A stretch of DNA of 61,697 nucleotides from IMG/VR virus record IMGVR_UViG_3300009285_009643, positions 1 through 61,697 of that record; one strand, written 5' to 3'. A model generated the notes under the pieces. The model did not search any database, was not told the DNA's origin, and saw nothing but the letters and a program-made list of their open reading frames with translations. Each line of letters begins with the position of its first letter. Positions within the stretch are counted from its first letter, which is position 1. Shown here piece after piece: positions 13,630-20,417 of the stretch. The DNA comes from a virus. Made by a program: the position numbers and the translations under genes.

Positions 13630-15297
13630 TTATTGTACCTCCATCACCCACCGCTTCTTCCCGCAGTCGTATATCCTGTACCACCCGTTTCTAAGACAAT
13701 TTTGGTGTTCTGACTCCTCTGGGCGGAAGTCTATGTCTTCCCTGGCCGCCAGTCTGGTTCTGCTAAAGTGATTCTTTGGTTCAACCATCTGGTTCTTGCT
13801 ATATTTGTAGTCTGGATTCAACTCTTTCTCTAAAGTGAATCCAAGCCTCTCATACATCTCCCCAGTGAACCACCTGTTATCTGAGTAACTTATAAGTTTC
13901 CTGCACTCCGGATGAGACCTGAGGAACATCTTTAACAGGCGGCTAGCACCACCCGCCACCCTACAACAAGAGGCAAATCTACGAAGCTCCCATAAGCCGA
14001 CCGAAGAGTTTCCTCTAATTGATGTGGCCCTGCTGAAGGACATCGCACATACCACTTGATTGTTTATTGTAAGCGCCCCAACCCAGCAACCTGTCACTGT
14101 TCCTTGTAAGTGATTTTCGTTAAAGAATTTCGTTGCCCATAAATCAGATGAGCGACCAATCAACACAGTGCATTTTCTTGCAAAGTATCTCTCATCGTTT
14201 ATCCCAAGAATGTGGGCCAAGGTTTTCTTAACTACCGTTATATCTTCTTTGTCACTTATATGAATAAGCCTGATCCCCGTTGCAAGACAATCTGTTTGCT
14301 TCCTCTTCATGTGCCATACGGGATCTTTGTTGAATCTTTCAGAGTGCCATATTGTGCCATTGTACTCTATGCCTATGTTCTTCTCTCTAACAAGGATGTC
14401 TATTTCTCTGCCGTTGAGTATCTTCCTGTCCTTCCCCTCTGTTTCATAAAATTCAGATAAAAAGGCGCGAATCTCATCCTCTTTCTTGCTGATGTGTTGC
14501 CCACAGGTTTGACATCCACATCCTCCAAGATGCTTGCCTGGGGATTGGAGAAATTCCCCATGTTTTTTACAGACTATTTTTACTTTCGCAGCATTATTCT
14601 TTCCGTATTTGACTAGGGAATAGTCGTAAGTGTCTCCGTGGACCTCTCTTGCCAGCTTTATGAAGTCAGCTGTCCCACTCTTTCTCAACTCTCCACCGCT
14701 CCAGTCTCCACATGCAGGACAGCCAGATTTATCCAGATGTACATTTGGAGTCTGTCGAAATTCACCATGAGTTGGACAAACTATTGTTACTGGAGTCACA
14801 CTGTTCACATACTTTGCCTGGGTATATATGTAAGTGTCTCCATGTATTTTTCTGGCTCTGGATATGAATTCCTCAGTACTTAGTGTGAGGTTTTTTCCTA
14901 TTCTAATCCTCCCACATTGGGTACATCCCTGTCCACACAGATGTCCGTTCGGGGAAAGATCAAACACCCCGTGCAGTGGGCAGACTATCTTTACTTTTTC
15001 AATAGCTTTTCGGTATTCGACCAAGGAGTAGTCATAGAAATCTCCGTGAACAGCTTGAGCTTTTTTAACAAAGTTTTCAGCACACGCCCTACTCCTGCCA
15101 AGGTTGGATTTACCGCCACTGCAGGATTTACAGCCGTGTCCATTTGCGTGGGAATAGGGGTCCTGTAGGAATGCCCCGTGTTCAGGACAGATAATAGTGA
15201 CTTTGGTGTGGTCAGACACTTTCTCTGTCACTCGAGAGTAGTCATAGAAATCTCCGTGAGCTTTTCTGGACCTTTCGACGAATCTCTCAACATTCAT
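13630..15297 (-). CDS. Free-standing homing-endonuclease-like protein with four zinc repeats
   Basis: Likely cuts DNA to spread its own gene. The 555 residues begin with four repeats of about 55-65 residues, each with the pattern A-x-x-x-H-G-D-x-Y-x-Y followed by I-V-C-x-x-H-G-x-F-x-Q-x-P-x-x-H and a G-C-x-x-C end. These look like DNA-reading zinc modules. A nuclease domain follows (SKKEDEIRAFL, GREIDILVREKNIGIEYNG, IWHSE), as in Vsr-like PD-(D/E)XK homing enzymes of T-even and other phages. The C-terminal 190 residues resemble the associated acetyltransferase-like DNA-binding tail (SYSDNRWFTGEMYERLGF). It is transcribed against the virion operon and coupled to the RHH gene upstream. Confidence 0.8.
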   Translation of the reverse strand: MNVERFVERSRKAHGDFYDYSRVTEKVSDHTKVTIICPEHGAFLQDPYSHANGHGCKSCSGGKSNLGRSRACAENFVKKAQAVHGDFYDYSLVEYRKAIEKVKIVCPLHGVFDLSPNGHLCGQGCTQCGRIRIGKNLTLSTEEFISRARKIHGDTYIYTQAKYVNSVTPVTIVCPTHGEFRQTPNVHLDKSGCPACGDWSGGELRKSGTADFIKLAREVHGDTYDYSLVKYGKNNAAKVKIVCKKHGEFLQSPGKHLGGCGCQTCGQHISKKEDEIRAFLSEFYETEGKDRKILNGREIDILVREKNIGIEYNGTIWHSERFNKDPVWHMKRKQTDCLATGIRLIHISDKEDITVVKKTLAHILGINDERYFARKCTVLIGRSSDLWATKFFNENHLQGTVTGCWVGALTINNQVVCAMSFSRATSIRGNSSVGLWELRRFASCCRVAGGASRLLKMFLRSHPECRKLISYSDNRWFTGEMYERLGFTLEKELNPDYKYSKNQMVEPKNHFSRTRLAAREDIDFRPEESEHQNCLRNGWYRIYDCGKKRWVMEVQ

Positions 15298-15443
15298 CTC
15301 TTCTTCTCCTCCACCCTCTCCAAATACTCCACCAAAGCCCTCCGAAGAACAACGGACATTGGAACCCGCTCCTCAGCCGCCAATTTCTCCAACCTCTTCC
15401 AAGTGTCGTCGTGCATGTTTACCGAGTGCAGTCGCATTTTCAT
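15294..15443 (-). CDS. Ribbon-helix-helix protein, 49 residues, coupled to the endonuclease
   Basis: ATG behind AAGGAGGTTAAG. Its TGA overlaps the endonuclease ATG, so the two form an operon. MRLHSVNMHDDTWKRLEKLA is the beta strand plus first helix of a CopG/MetJ-type fold, and VPMSVVLRRALVEYLE is the second helix with the usual S-x-V-L-R-x-A-L pattern. Such proteins bind DNA as dimers and usually repress their own operon. Here it probably keeps the endonuclease low. A solo antitoxin-like role is possible. Confidence 0.7.
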   Translation of the reverse strand: MKMRLHSVNMHDDTWKRLEKLAAEERVPMSVVLRRALVEYLERVEEKKR

Positions 15444-15491
15444 CTTAACCTCCTTATGTTTTATTCAGACCATATATACCTCACTAACCCA

Positions 15492-15520
15492 ACAATATCC
15501 TTAAAAGCCAAGCATGTCAA
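15492..15520 (-). promoter_or_regulatory. Leftward promoter of the RHH-endonuclease cassette
   Basis: On the minus strand TTGACA (15520-15515), 17 bases, TATTGT (15497-15492). A perfect -35 and four of six in the -10. It transcribes 15443 leftward. Confidence 0.6.
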
Positions 15521-15527
15521 GATTTTC

Positions 15528-15556
15528 TTGCAAATATATGCGAGGCACCCTATACT
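15528..15556 (+). promoter_or_regulatory. Rightward promoter of the neck and tail genes
   Basis: TTGCAA (15528-15533), 17 bases, TATACT (15551-15556), followed by GAC. Back to back with the leftward promoter, the two -35 boxes are seven bases apart. It restores rightward transcription after the capsid terminator. The TATACTGAC sequence recurs at 29600. Confidence 0.55.
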
Positions 15557-15601
15557 GACAAAAATTTGACCCGATCAATAACCCTAACCGTGAGGAAGAA
15601 C

Positions 15602-15799
15602 ATGGCAGTCAAACACAAAGACGACACAACCGTAGAGACCCCCAAAGCCAAAGCCCCGGAAAAAGTTGAATATCTTTCAAAATTTACCGTCTACCACCCA
15701 TTTCAGAAGAAGCGGATCGAGCCCGGCGTACCGACGGCTCTTGAGTATGACGGTTGGGTAGAAGCTCAACTCGAAGCTGGGATCCTCATCAAGGCTTAA
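15602..15799 (+). CDS. Hypothetical head-tail region protein, 65 residues
   Basis: Start taken at ATG 15602, behind GAGGAAGAAC. An in-frame start at 15566 lacks a ribosome site. Lys/Thr/Pro-rich N-terminus, then a small domain with FTVYHPFQKKRIEPGVPTAL and GWVEAQLEAGILIKA. Proteins like this, with a short beta domain between capsid and connector genes, are common in siphoviruses; the exact role is unknown. Confidence 0.6.
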   Translation: MAVKHKDDTTVETPKAKAPEKVEYLSKFTVYHPFQKKRIEPGVPTALEYDGWVEAQLEAGILIKA

Positions 15800-15803
15800 G
15801 CCT

Positions 15804-16310
15804 ATGAACATTACCTCCTACACCAGTTACGCTGAGATCAGGCAAGTGGTCGGCCTCAGCGTCAAGGAATTACCGGATACTGAACTGGCAGTCGAGCTGT
15901 ACAATAACGTCCTGCAGCTCAAACTGCAGGAGGTGGTCCTGCCCTCTGCTACTCCCGGCCCCGGTCCACTCGATGCACGGTTCCTGGTCATCGCCGCGTT
16001 GGCTGAAAATGCCAGGACGACGGCGGAACAAAAACTCTACAACCTGACCCGGCTCTACTCGACCTATGTCGTGGCCTATGAGGTCTCGATGTCGCTCAGT
16101 ACCAGGACCCCGAAGACCATTGCCGACGGCAAGCATACCTTGGTGCGGTTCAGCCCGGAGTCGGTGTATCAGGATACGGCCAAGAACATCTCCAAGCAGG
16201 TTGAAGACCTGCGCCAGAAGATAGAGGCCATTTCCGACGACACGACCGTATTGATCATGCCGTTGATGACTGCCATAAAACCCGCTTATAATGTGGTGAC
16301 TGACGAATGA
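15804..16310 (+). CDS. Putative head-completion/connector protein, 168 residues
   Basis: Four bases after the preceding gene and overlapping the next. Mostly helical. The N-terminal half SYAEIRQVVGLSVKELPDTEL resembles the first helices of adaptor proteins that dock on the portal (HK97 gp6 / SPP1 gp15 type). The C-terminal half is a predicted helix bundle. Position directly after the capsid block supports a connector role. No catalytic motif. Confidence 0.55.
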   Translation: MNITSYTSYAEIRQVVGLSVKELPDTELAVELYNNVLQLKLQEVVLPSATPGPGPLDARFLVIAALAENARTTAEQKLYNLTRLYSTYVVAYEVSMSLSTRTPKTIADGKHTLVRFSPESVYQDTAKNISKQVEDLRQKIEAISDDTTVLIMPLMTAIKPAYNVVTDE

Positions 16311-17152
16311 TGTCGCTATTTGACGTAGCTGGCTTTGCCGACCAGGAGCAGTTTATTGATGCCCACGGCACCGCTACGTTCTACGGCCAGATCATGCCGT
16401 TCAATGAGTCGGTGCGCTCCGGCCCGGCCGCTCGCCGGCGAATCATCGAGACAGTACCGTCGGTGTCAATACCAACCAAGCGGGTGGTCAAGGAAGTGAC
16501 TTCTAATCAGGTTTTTATCTTGGCCAAATCTTCACCAGACTGGTTCCAAGGAGCGGTTATCTCTATCAAATACCCCGCCCAGCCGGTCGAACGCCAGTTC
16601 ACCATCAAGACCATCCAGCAGATTCTGGTCGGGACCGGCGGGATCACTGATGTCTGGGCCATGCCAACCTATATCCGCCGGGTGGTATCGGAAGAATCGT
16701 CGGACTATCTAGGTGGGTACGACCTGATTTACAGTGCTTATTATAACCCGATCTCGCCGGGGGCGATCTTCGTCGGCGACGGTCAGTGGTTCCGGATCAG
16801 AGAGACTTCCCGGGAAGATGACATCGGTCTTGGTACGGCTGAGGCCGTGGAGCTTTATAACCCCCTGCAGAGCCTGACTTATTACAACTATGGAACGGTC
16901 TACGACCCTGAGACCAATACTTCACCAGGCCTGGTCTTTACGGCCGTCCAGGCGTTTGTGGAACCTCTCTATCTGCATTTCAAGCATGAGGTATTGGGTT
17001 ATGTTAAAGTCGAGCCCGGGGATTTGGCCATTTCGGTGTTGAAGTCGGTCGTGACCAGCCTGCTGCCGAACGACAAGATCGGTCCATATCTGGTTCTGTC
17101 GGTTGAATCTGATGCCACTGTCTGGACGGCCCACTGCCGGAGGTACCACTGA
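16307..17152 (+). CDS. Hypothetical head-tail joining protein, 281 residues
   Basis: ATGA overlap with the gene before and shared base with the gene after. Beta-rich: repeated short strands and Gly/Pro turns, with GQWFRIRETSRED near the middle and KIGPYLVLSVESDATVWT at the end. It may be a stopper or neck protein. No family recognised with confidence; the call rests on order. Confidence 0.5.
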   Translation: MMSLFDVAGFADQEQFIDAHGTATFYGQIMPFNESVRSGPAARRRIIETVPSVSIPTKRVVKEVTSNQVFILAKSSPDWFQGAVISIKYPAQPVERQFTIKTIQQILVGTGGITDVWAMPTYIRRVVSEESSDYLGGYDLIYSAYYNPISPGAIFVGDGQWFRIRETSREDDIGLGTAEAVELYNPLQSLTYYNYGTVYDPETNTSPGLVFTAVQAFVEPLYLHFKHEVLGYVKVEPGDLAISVLKSVVTSLLPNDKIGPYLVLSVESDATVWTAHCRRYH

Positions 17153-17670
17153 TGATCCGCATGTCGTTTAAACCAGACAAGCTGTGGTACAAGGAACTTG
17201 AGCAGGCCAAGAGTGAGCTTGCTGCTGTTGTGGCCGGGATTATGCTTTCACAGTTCCGGGAGTTGCTGATGGACGCTTCCCAGCGTTCTGGTAATTACGT
17301 GGCCAACTTCCGGGTAGGTGTGGCTGGCGAAGTGGCACCGTCGATCAAGAAAGAAGAACGGAGCAAAGAAAACTGGTACATCCGTGGTTCAATGGCTTCA
17401 GTCAATCAAGCCTTGGCCGCCAACCGAGGTGTCAAATCTTTGGCTCGGTCGACTGGCGGCGCTGCCATGGGTTTTGTACCGGTGATTACTTTGGAAAACG
17501 AGGTACCCTATGCCGAGGATGTTGAAGCCGGCGTCCCCGGGGTTCGGCCGGAGAATGAGGGTGGGCCAGGGGCCGTGGAGAGATTCGCGGCCAGGGTAAC
17601 GGCCATTACCTCCCAACGTATCTATGTCGGTCGGGGGACTTGGAACATGTACCGCGATAAGGATATTTAA
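17152..17670 (+). CDS. HK97 gp10-like neck/tail-completion protein, 172 residues
   Basis: An N-terminal helix (KLWYKELEQAKSELAAVVAG) is followed by a basic, Ser-rich loop region and a domain around VPYAEDVEAGVPGVRPENEG, close to the YA-x-x-x-E-x-G pattern of the HK97 gp10 family. These proteins close the head-tail joint. A second possible start is the Met four codons in. Placement before the tail terminator fits. Confidence 0.6.
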   Translation: MIRMSFKPDKLWYKELEQAKSELAAVVAGIMLSQFRELLMDASQRSGNYVANFRVGVAGEVAPSIKKEERSKENWYIRGSMASVNQALAANRGVKSLARSTGGAAMGFVPVITLENEVPYAEDVEAGVPGVRPENEGGPGAVERFAARVTAITSQRIYVGRGTWNMYRDKDI

Positions 17671-17672
17671 TA

Positions 17673-18077
17673 ATGTACGAGGATCTCAGACAAAAGCTGG
17701 TGGCGTTGTGCAAGGCAAAACACACTGCCACATACCCTACCCTGCCGGTGAATTATCCTGGTCTGGTGACGGTCAATCCAGAGGGGAGAACAGCTCCCTG
17801 GGTAATCATGTCTGTGTCTTTCGAGAAAACCCGGCGGCTGGATCTCGGCAGTAGGTCGGTCAAGGTCCGGGGCTCACTTGAGTTGCAGTATTTGTACCGG
17901 GCTGGTGCCGGGAATGCCGGGAGTAGTTTATATTCAGACTTCCTGCTGGCTCAGATCTCCCTGCAGACCGTGACTGGAATAAAGTTTGAAGAATTGACCC
18001 CGTATATTGCACCGTTGGAAGGCTGGGAAGGGACGCTTAATGTGGTGCCCTTTCAAATCGAGTATTTTAACATTTAG
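17673..18077 (+). CDS. Tail terminator protein, 134 residues
   Basis: Ends tail-tube polymerisation as a ring on the tube. MYEDLRQKLVALCKAK starts a first helix and is followed by beta strands (APWVIMSVSFEKTRRLDLGS, VRGSLELQYLYRAG) and a LAQISLQTV helix. This is the small alpha/beta fold of lambda gpU-like terminators. It stands immediately before the tube gene, the usual place. Confidence 0.6.
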   Translation: MYEDLRQKLVALCKAKHTATYPTLPVNYPGLVTVNPEGRTAPWVIMSVSFEKTRRLDLGSRSVKVRGSLELQYLYRAGAGNAGSSLYSDFLLAQISLQTVTGIKFEELTPYIAPLEGWEGTLNVVPFQIEYFNI

Positions 18078-18092
18078 TCAAGGAGCATCACA

Positions 18093-19298
18093 ATGGCAGT
18101 CGCATCCTCATCTGCATTGCAAGTACGGTTTCTAGAAGAGACCGAGGAAGGGGTCCTCCCTACCGGGAATCCCCAACTGTATCGTGTTACCCAGTGTAAC
18201 ATCTCACAGAAAGTCGAAGGAAAAAGCTCAGAGGAACTCAGGGCCGACCGACAGATCTCTGATTCCTCGCTGGTTTCCGGCTCGGTAGACGGTAACACTG
18301 ACTGGGAACTTTCCTTCAAGACCCACGATACCTTTATCGAGGCCCTGCTGGCCAGTACCTGGACTGTCGGTGGGACCAACGGTTTGAAGACGGTGACAGA
18401 CGCTGTCTTTGATTCCGTTACTCACATCATGTCCTCCGCTACCGACCTTATCCCACTGATGGAAAAAGGCCAGTGGTTCAGGATCTCCGGGCATGCCACC
18501 ACAGCCTTGAACGGCGTCTATCGTTGTTCTACTTCAGTGGCCCCTACTATCGGTTCGGTTACGGTAGATGTGGCTGTCAAGGACGTAACCACTGCCACCT
18601 CCGCCAGTTGTGTGATCTCCACCAGTCGAATCAAAAATGGTCTGGCTGATCTGCGGACCTTCTCGATGGAGCGGTGTTTCTCAGATGTCAGCCAGTACTT
18701 CATGGGTACAGGTATGGCCGTCAAGTCGATGAACATCGGTTTGAACACCGGTGATACCATCAAAGGTTCCTTCTCTTTTCTTGGACGACAAGTTGAGCGC
18801 GGAACTTCCACTCTGTTCCCCTCAGGCATCGCCTCGGAAGTGGCGGCCACCACCACCCCGCTGATCAATACGGTCAATAACACGATCGTTCTGCTGGATG
18901 GAACGTCGATGGGTGACTCGTGTGCTGAGAGTTTCAGTCTGGCGATCGACACCGGTATGAAGGAACGCCGCTGTCTTGGTTCTGGTATTGGTCTGGCTGG
19001 TGTTACTCAGGGAACGTTTGATATTAAAGGTACGCTGAAGATCTACTTCGGCGCCTCAACCTCAGCAGCTGTTTACGATAAGATGATTGCCGATCAGCCC
19101 ATCTCGTTCTCGATCTATTGTGAGGACGCTGTTGGCGACGGTTATGCATTCACCATCGAGCGCGGTAAGCTGTCTTCTGCTGAAGTTGTCGCTGGCAGCA
19201 TCAACACCGACGTCGTCATGGACCTTGAGGTCTCGGCCACTTCTACCGGAACCAACGGAGCAATGATCATCATCGATCGGCTCGGATCAGTAGCATAA
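18093..19298 (+). CDS. Major tail tube protein
   Basis: Forms the hexameric rings of the long non-contractile tail. The 401 residues are Ser/Thr/Gly-rich and beta-strand rich, behind a strong AAGGAG site. SFKTHDTFIEALLASTW and TFSMERCFSDVSQYFMGTGM, followed by a GSFSFLGRQ strand, resemble the Phage_tail_3-like tube family, with extra Ig-like material in the middle (residues about 115-180). It is followed by a strong terminator. Confidence 0.78.
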   Translation: MAVASSSALQVRFLEETEEGVLPTGNPQLYRVTQCNISQKVEGKSSEELRADRQISDSSLVSGSVDGNTDWELSFKTHDTFIEALLASTWTVGGTNGLKTVTDAVFDSVTHIMSSATDLIPLMEKGQWFRISGHATTALNGVYRCSTSVAPTIGSVTVDVAVKDVTTATSASCVISTSRIKNGLADLRTFSMERCFSDVSQYFMGTGMAVKSMNIGLNTGDTIKGSFSFLGRQVERGTSTLFPSGIASEVAATTTPLINTVNNTIVLLDGTSMGDSCAESFSLAIDTGMKERRCLGSGIGLAGVTQGTFDIKGTLKIYFGASTSAAVYDKMIADQPISFSIYCEDAVGDGYAFTIERGKLSSAEVVAGSINTDVVMDLEVSATSTGTNGAMIIIDRLGSVA

Positions 19299-19315
19299 TT
19301 TTCACCCCGACAAGG

Positions 19316-19353
19316 ACAACAAGGGCTGGTCAGTAATGATCAGCCCTTGTTGT
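19316..19353. terminator. Bidirectional terminator between convergent genes
   Basis: ACAACAAGGGCTG (19316-19328) and CAGCCCTTGTTGT (19341-19353) pair over 13 bp around a 12-base loop and are followed by TTT on the plus strand. It ends the tube gene message. The last codons of the leftward RHH gene lie within it, so it probably also stops that transcript. Confidence 0.8.
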
Positions 19354-19531
19354 TTTCTCCTGCCAAGATTTTCTCACTGCTGATCCCCGGCAATTCTTTG
19401 TCCTCAATAAACCGTTGTATTACCTGACTTTTTGATAGCCCTGTACGTTTGCACATCATATTTAGCTTGGTGATGTGGAAAGGGGTCATGGTGATCTGGA
19501 TCTGTTTGTTGCCGTCTTTAAGTGCGCCCAT
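19340..19531 (-). CDS. Ribbon-helix-helix (CopG-like) protein, 63 residues
   Basis: Start at ATG 19531, behind AGGAAAATAAC. KQIQITMTPFHITKLNMMCK forms the strand and first helix, and GLSKSQVIQRFIEDK is the second helix with the S-x-S-x-V-I pattern of CopG-type repressors. It is a single leftward gene inside the rightward tail operon with its own promoter and a bidirectional terminator. It could repress its own or tail promoters, or be a remnant of a mobile cassette like the one at 13630-15443. Confidence 0.65.
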   Translation of the reverse strand: MGALKDGNKQIQITMTPFHITKLNMMCKRTGLSKSQVIQRFIEDKELPGISSEKILAGENNKG

Positions 19532-19590
19532 GTTATTTTCCTGTTGATGTTGGGTTATTTTGCTGATATAGTCAACCAATGTCTAAGCTA

Positions 19591-19619
19591 AACATAGAGT
19601 CTAGCCACACAAAAGTCAA
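19591..19619 (-). promoter_or_regulatory. Leftward promoter of the RHH gene
   Basis: On the minus strand TTGACT (19619-19614), 17 bases, TATGTT (19596-19591). Suited to transcribe 19531-19340. Confidence 0.5.
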
Positions 19620-19640
19620 CACAATTTAACGGAGGACACC

Positions 19641-20060
19641 ATGTTTGATCTACACGAGATGTTCGGATTTGAGAAAAACCTTGCTGACCAAGGTATGAAG
19701 ATGTTTCTAGGCGCCGATCAGGAAGAGTACATCCAACTGAAGAAGCTGCCGAACGCCGACTACCGCTCGGCCCTGAACCGGGAACTGAGGGCGTCAGAGG
19801 CAGCCCTGGCTTCTCAGGATATCAACGTCCAGAACCAGGTATCTGATGAGATCTTTGCCCGGGTCATGGCTGATACCTGTGTCGCCGGTTGGGGAAAGAA
19901 GTTTGGTCTCAAAGGTAAGGCCTTGCCTTACTCTAACGAGAATGTCGTCAAGATTTTTTCTGACTATCCTGAATTCTGCCAGAAGTGTAAAGCTTGGGCT
20001 GAGAACCCCCGTAACTACCAGCATGCGGTTGAGGTCACCCCAGACCAAGTAAAAAAGTAA
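19641..20060 (+). CDS. Tail assembly chaperone, short form (G-like), 139 residues
   Basis: ATG behind CGGAGGACACC. A small, mainly helical protein encoded between the tail tube and tape measure genes, where lambda gpG is encoded. It ends at TAA 20058-20060 directly after a slippery A-AAA-AAG. Free G-like chaperone coats the tape measure during tail assembly and is not in the virion. KKLPNADYRSALNRELRASE near residue 35 is typical of the tube-binding N-terminal domain. Confidence 0.75.
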   Translation: MFDLHEMFGFEKNLADQGMKMFLGADQEEYIQLKKLPNADYRSALNRELRASEAALASQDINVQNQVSDEIFARVMADTCVAGWGKKFGLKGKALPYSNENVVKIFSDYPEFCQKCKAWAENPRNYQHAVEVTPDQVKK

Positions 20061-20404
20061 TAATCCCCTACCTCGAGTGGCAAAAAGAGTGGGGGCCTCA
20101 TCTCAAGACTCTATTAAGAGCCAAGAAAATGGGGATGAAAACCCACTCTTTAGACACCATGCCGGTGCTGCCGGCCGGCTACTGGATCCTCCAAGAGCAC
20201 TACGATCGACTGAATAGATCCCGCTCATATAACATGGGAGGCCCAAATCCTATTGCATTCTCTGAGATCGAGCGATATAATCACACAATTGCTCGACTTG
20301 ACTTAGAATTTTTTGTCGACGTCATACAAATGTTGGATAGCTTTCACTTAGACGGCGACAAGAAAACAGTAAGCAAGAAGGAAGACTCAGCACCTAAAAA
20401 ATAA
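19641..20404 (+). CDS. Tail assembly chaperone, frameshifted long form (GT-like)
   Basis: A minus-one slip on A-AAA-AAG (20051-20057) rejoins the frame that runs from 20057 without a stop to 20404. This adds 115 residues (VIIPYLEWQKEWGPHLKTLL and onward) to the 139-residue G part, about 254 in total. The heptamer is in correct phase, and a stem-loop starts seven bases downstream. The T part should recruit tail tube protein to the G-coated tape measure. The T frame has an ATG at 20129, but no ribosome site marks it. Confidence 0.8.
20051..20095 (+). promoter_or_regulatory. Minus-one ribosomal frameshift signal
   Basis: Slippery A-AAA-AAG at 20051-20057 in zero frame (gta-aaa-aag-taa). After a seven-base spacer, CCCCTAC (20065-20071) can pair with GTGGGGG (20089-20095) as a stem with one G-U pair. 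The zero-frame stop follows the heptamer at once, as in many phage G/GT sites. Confidence 0.85.
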
Positions 20405-20417
20405 GTAAGGTGATGGA

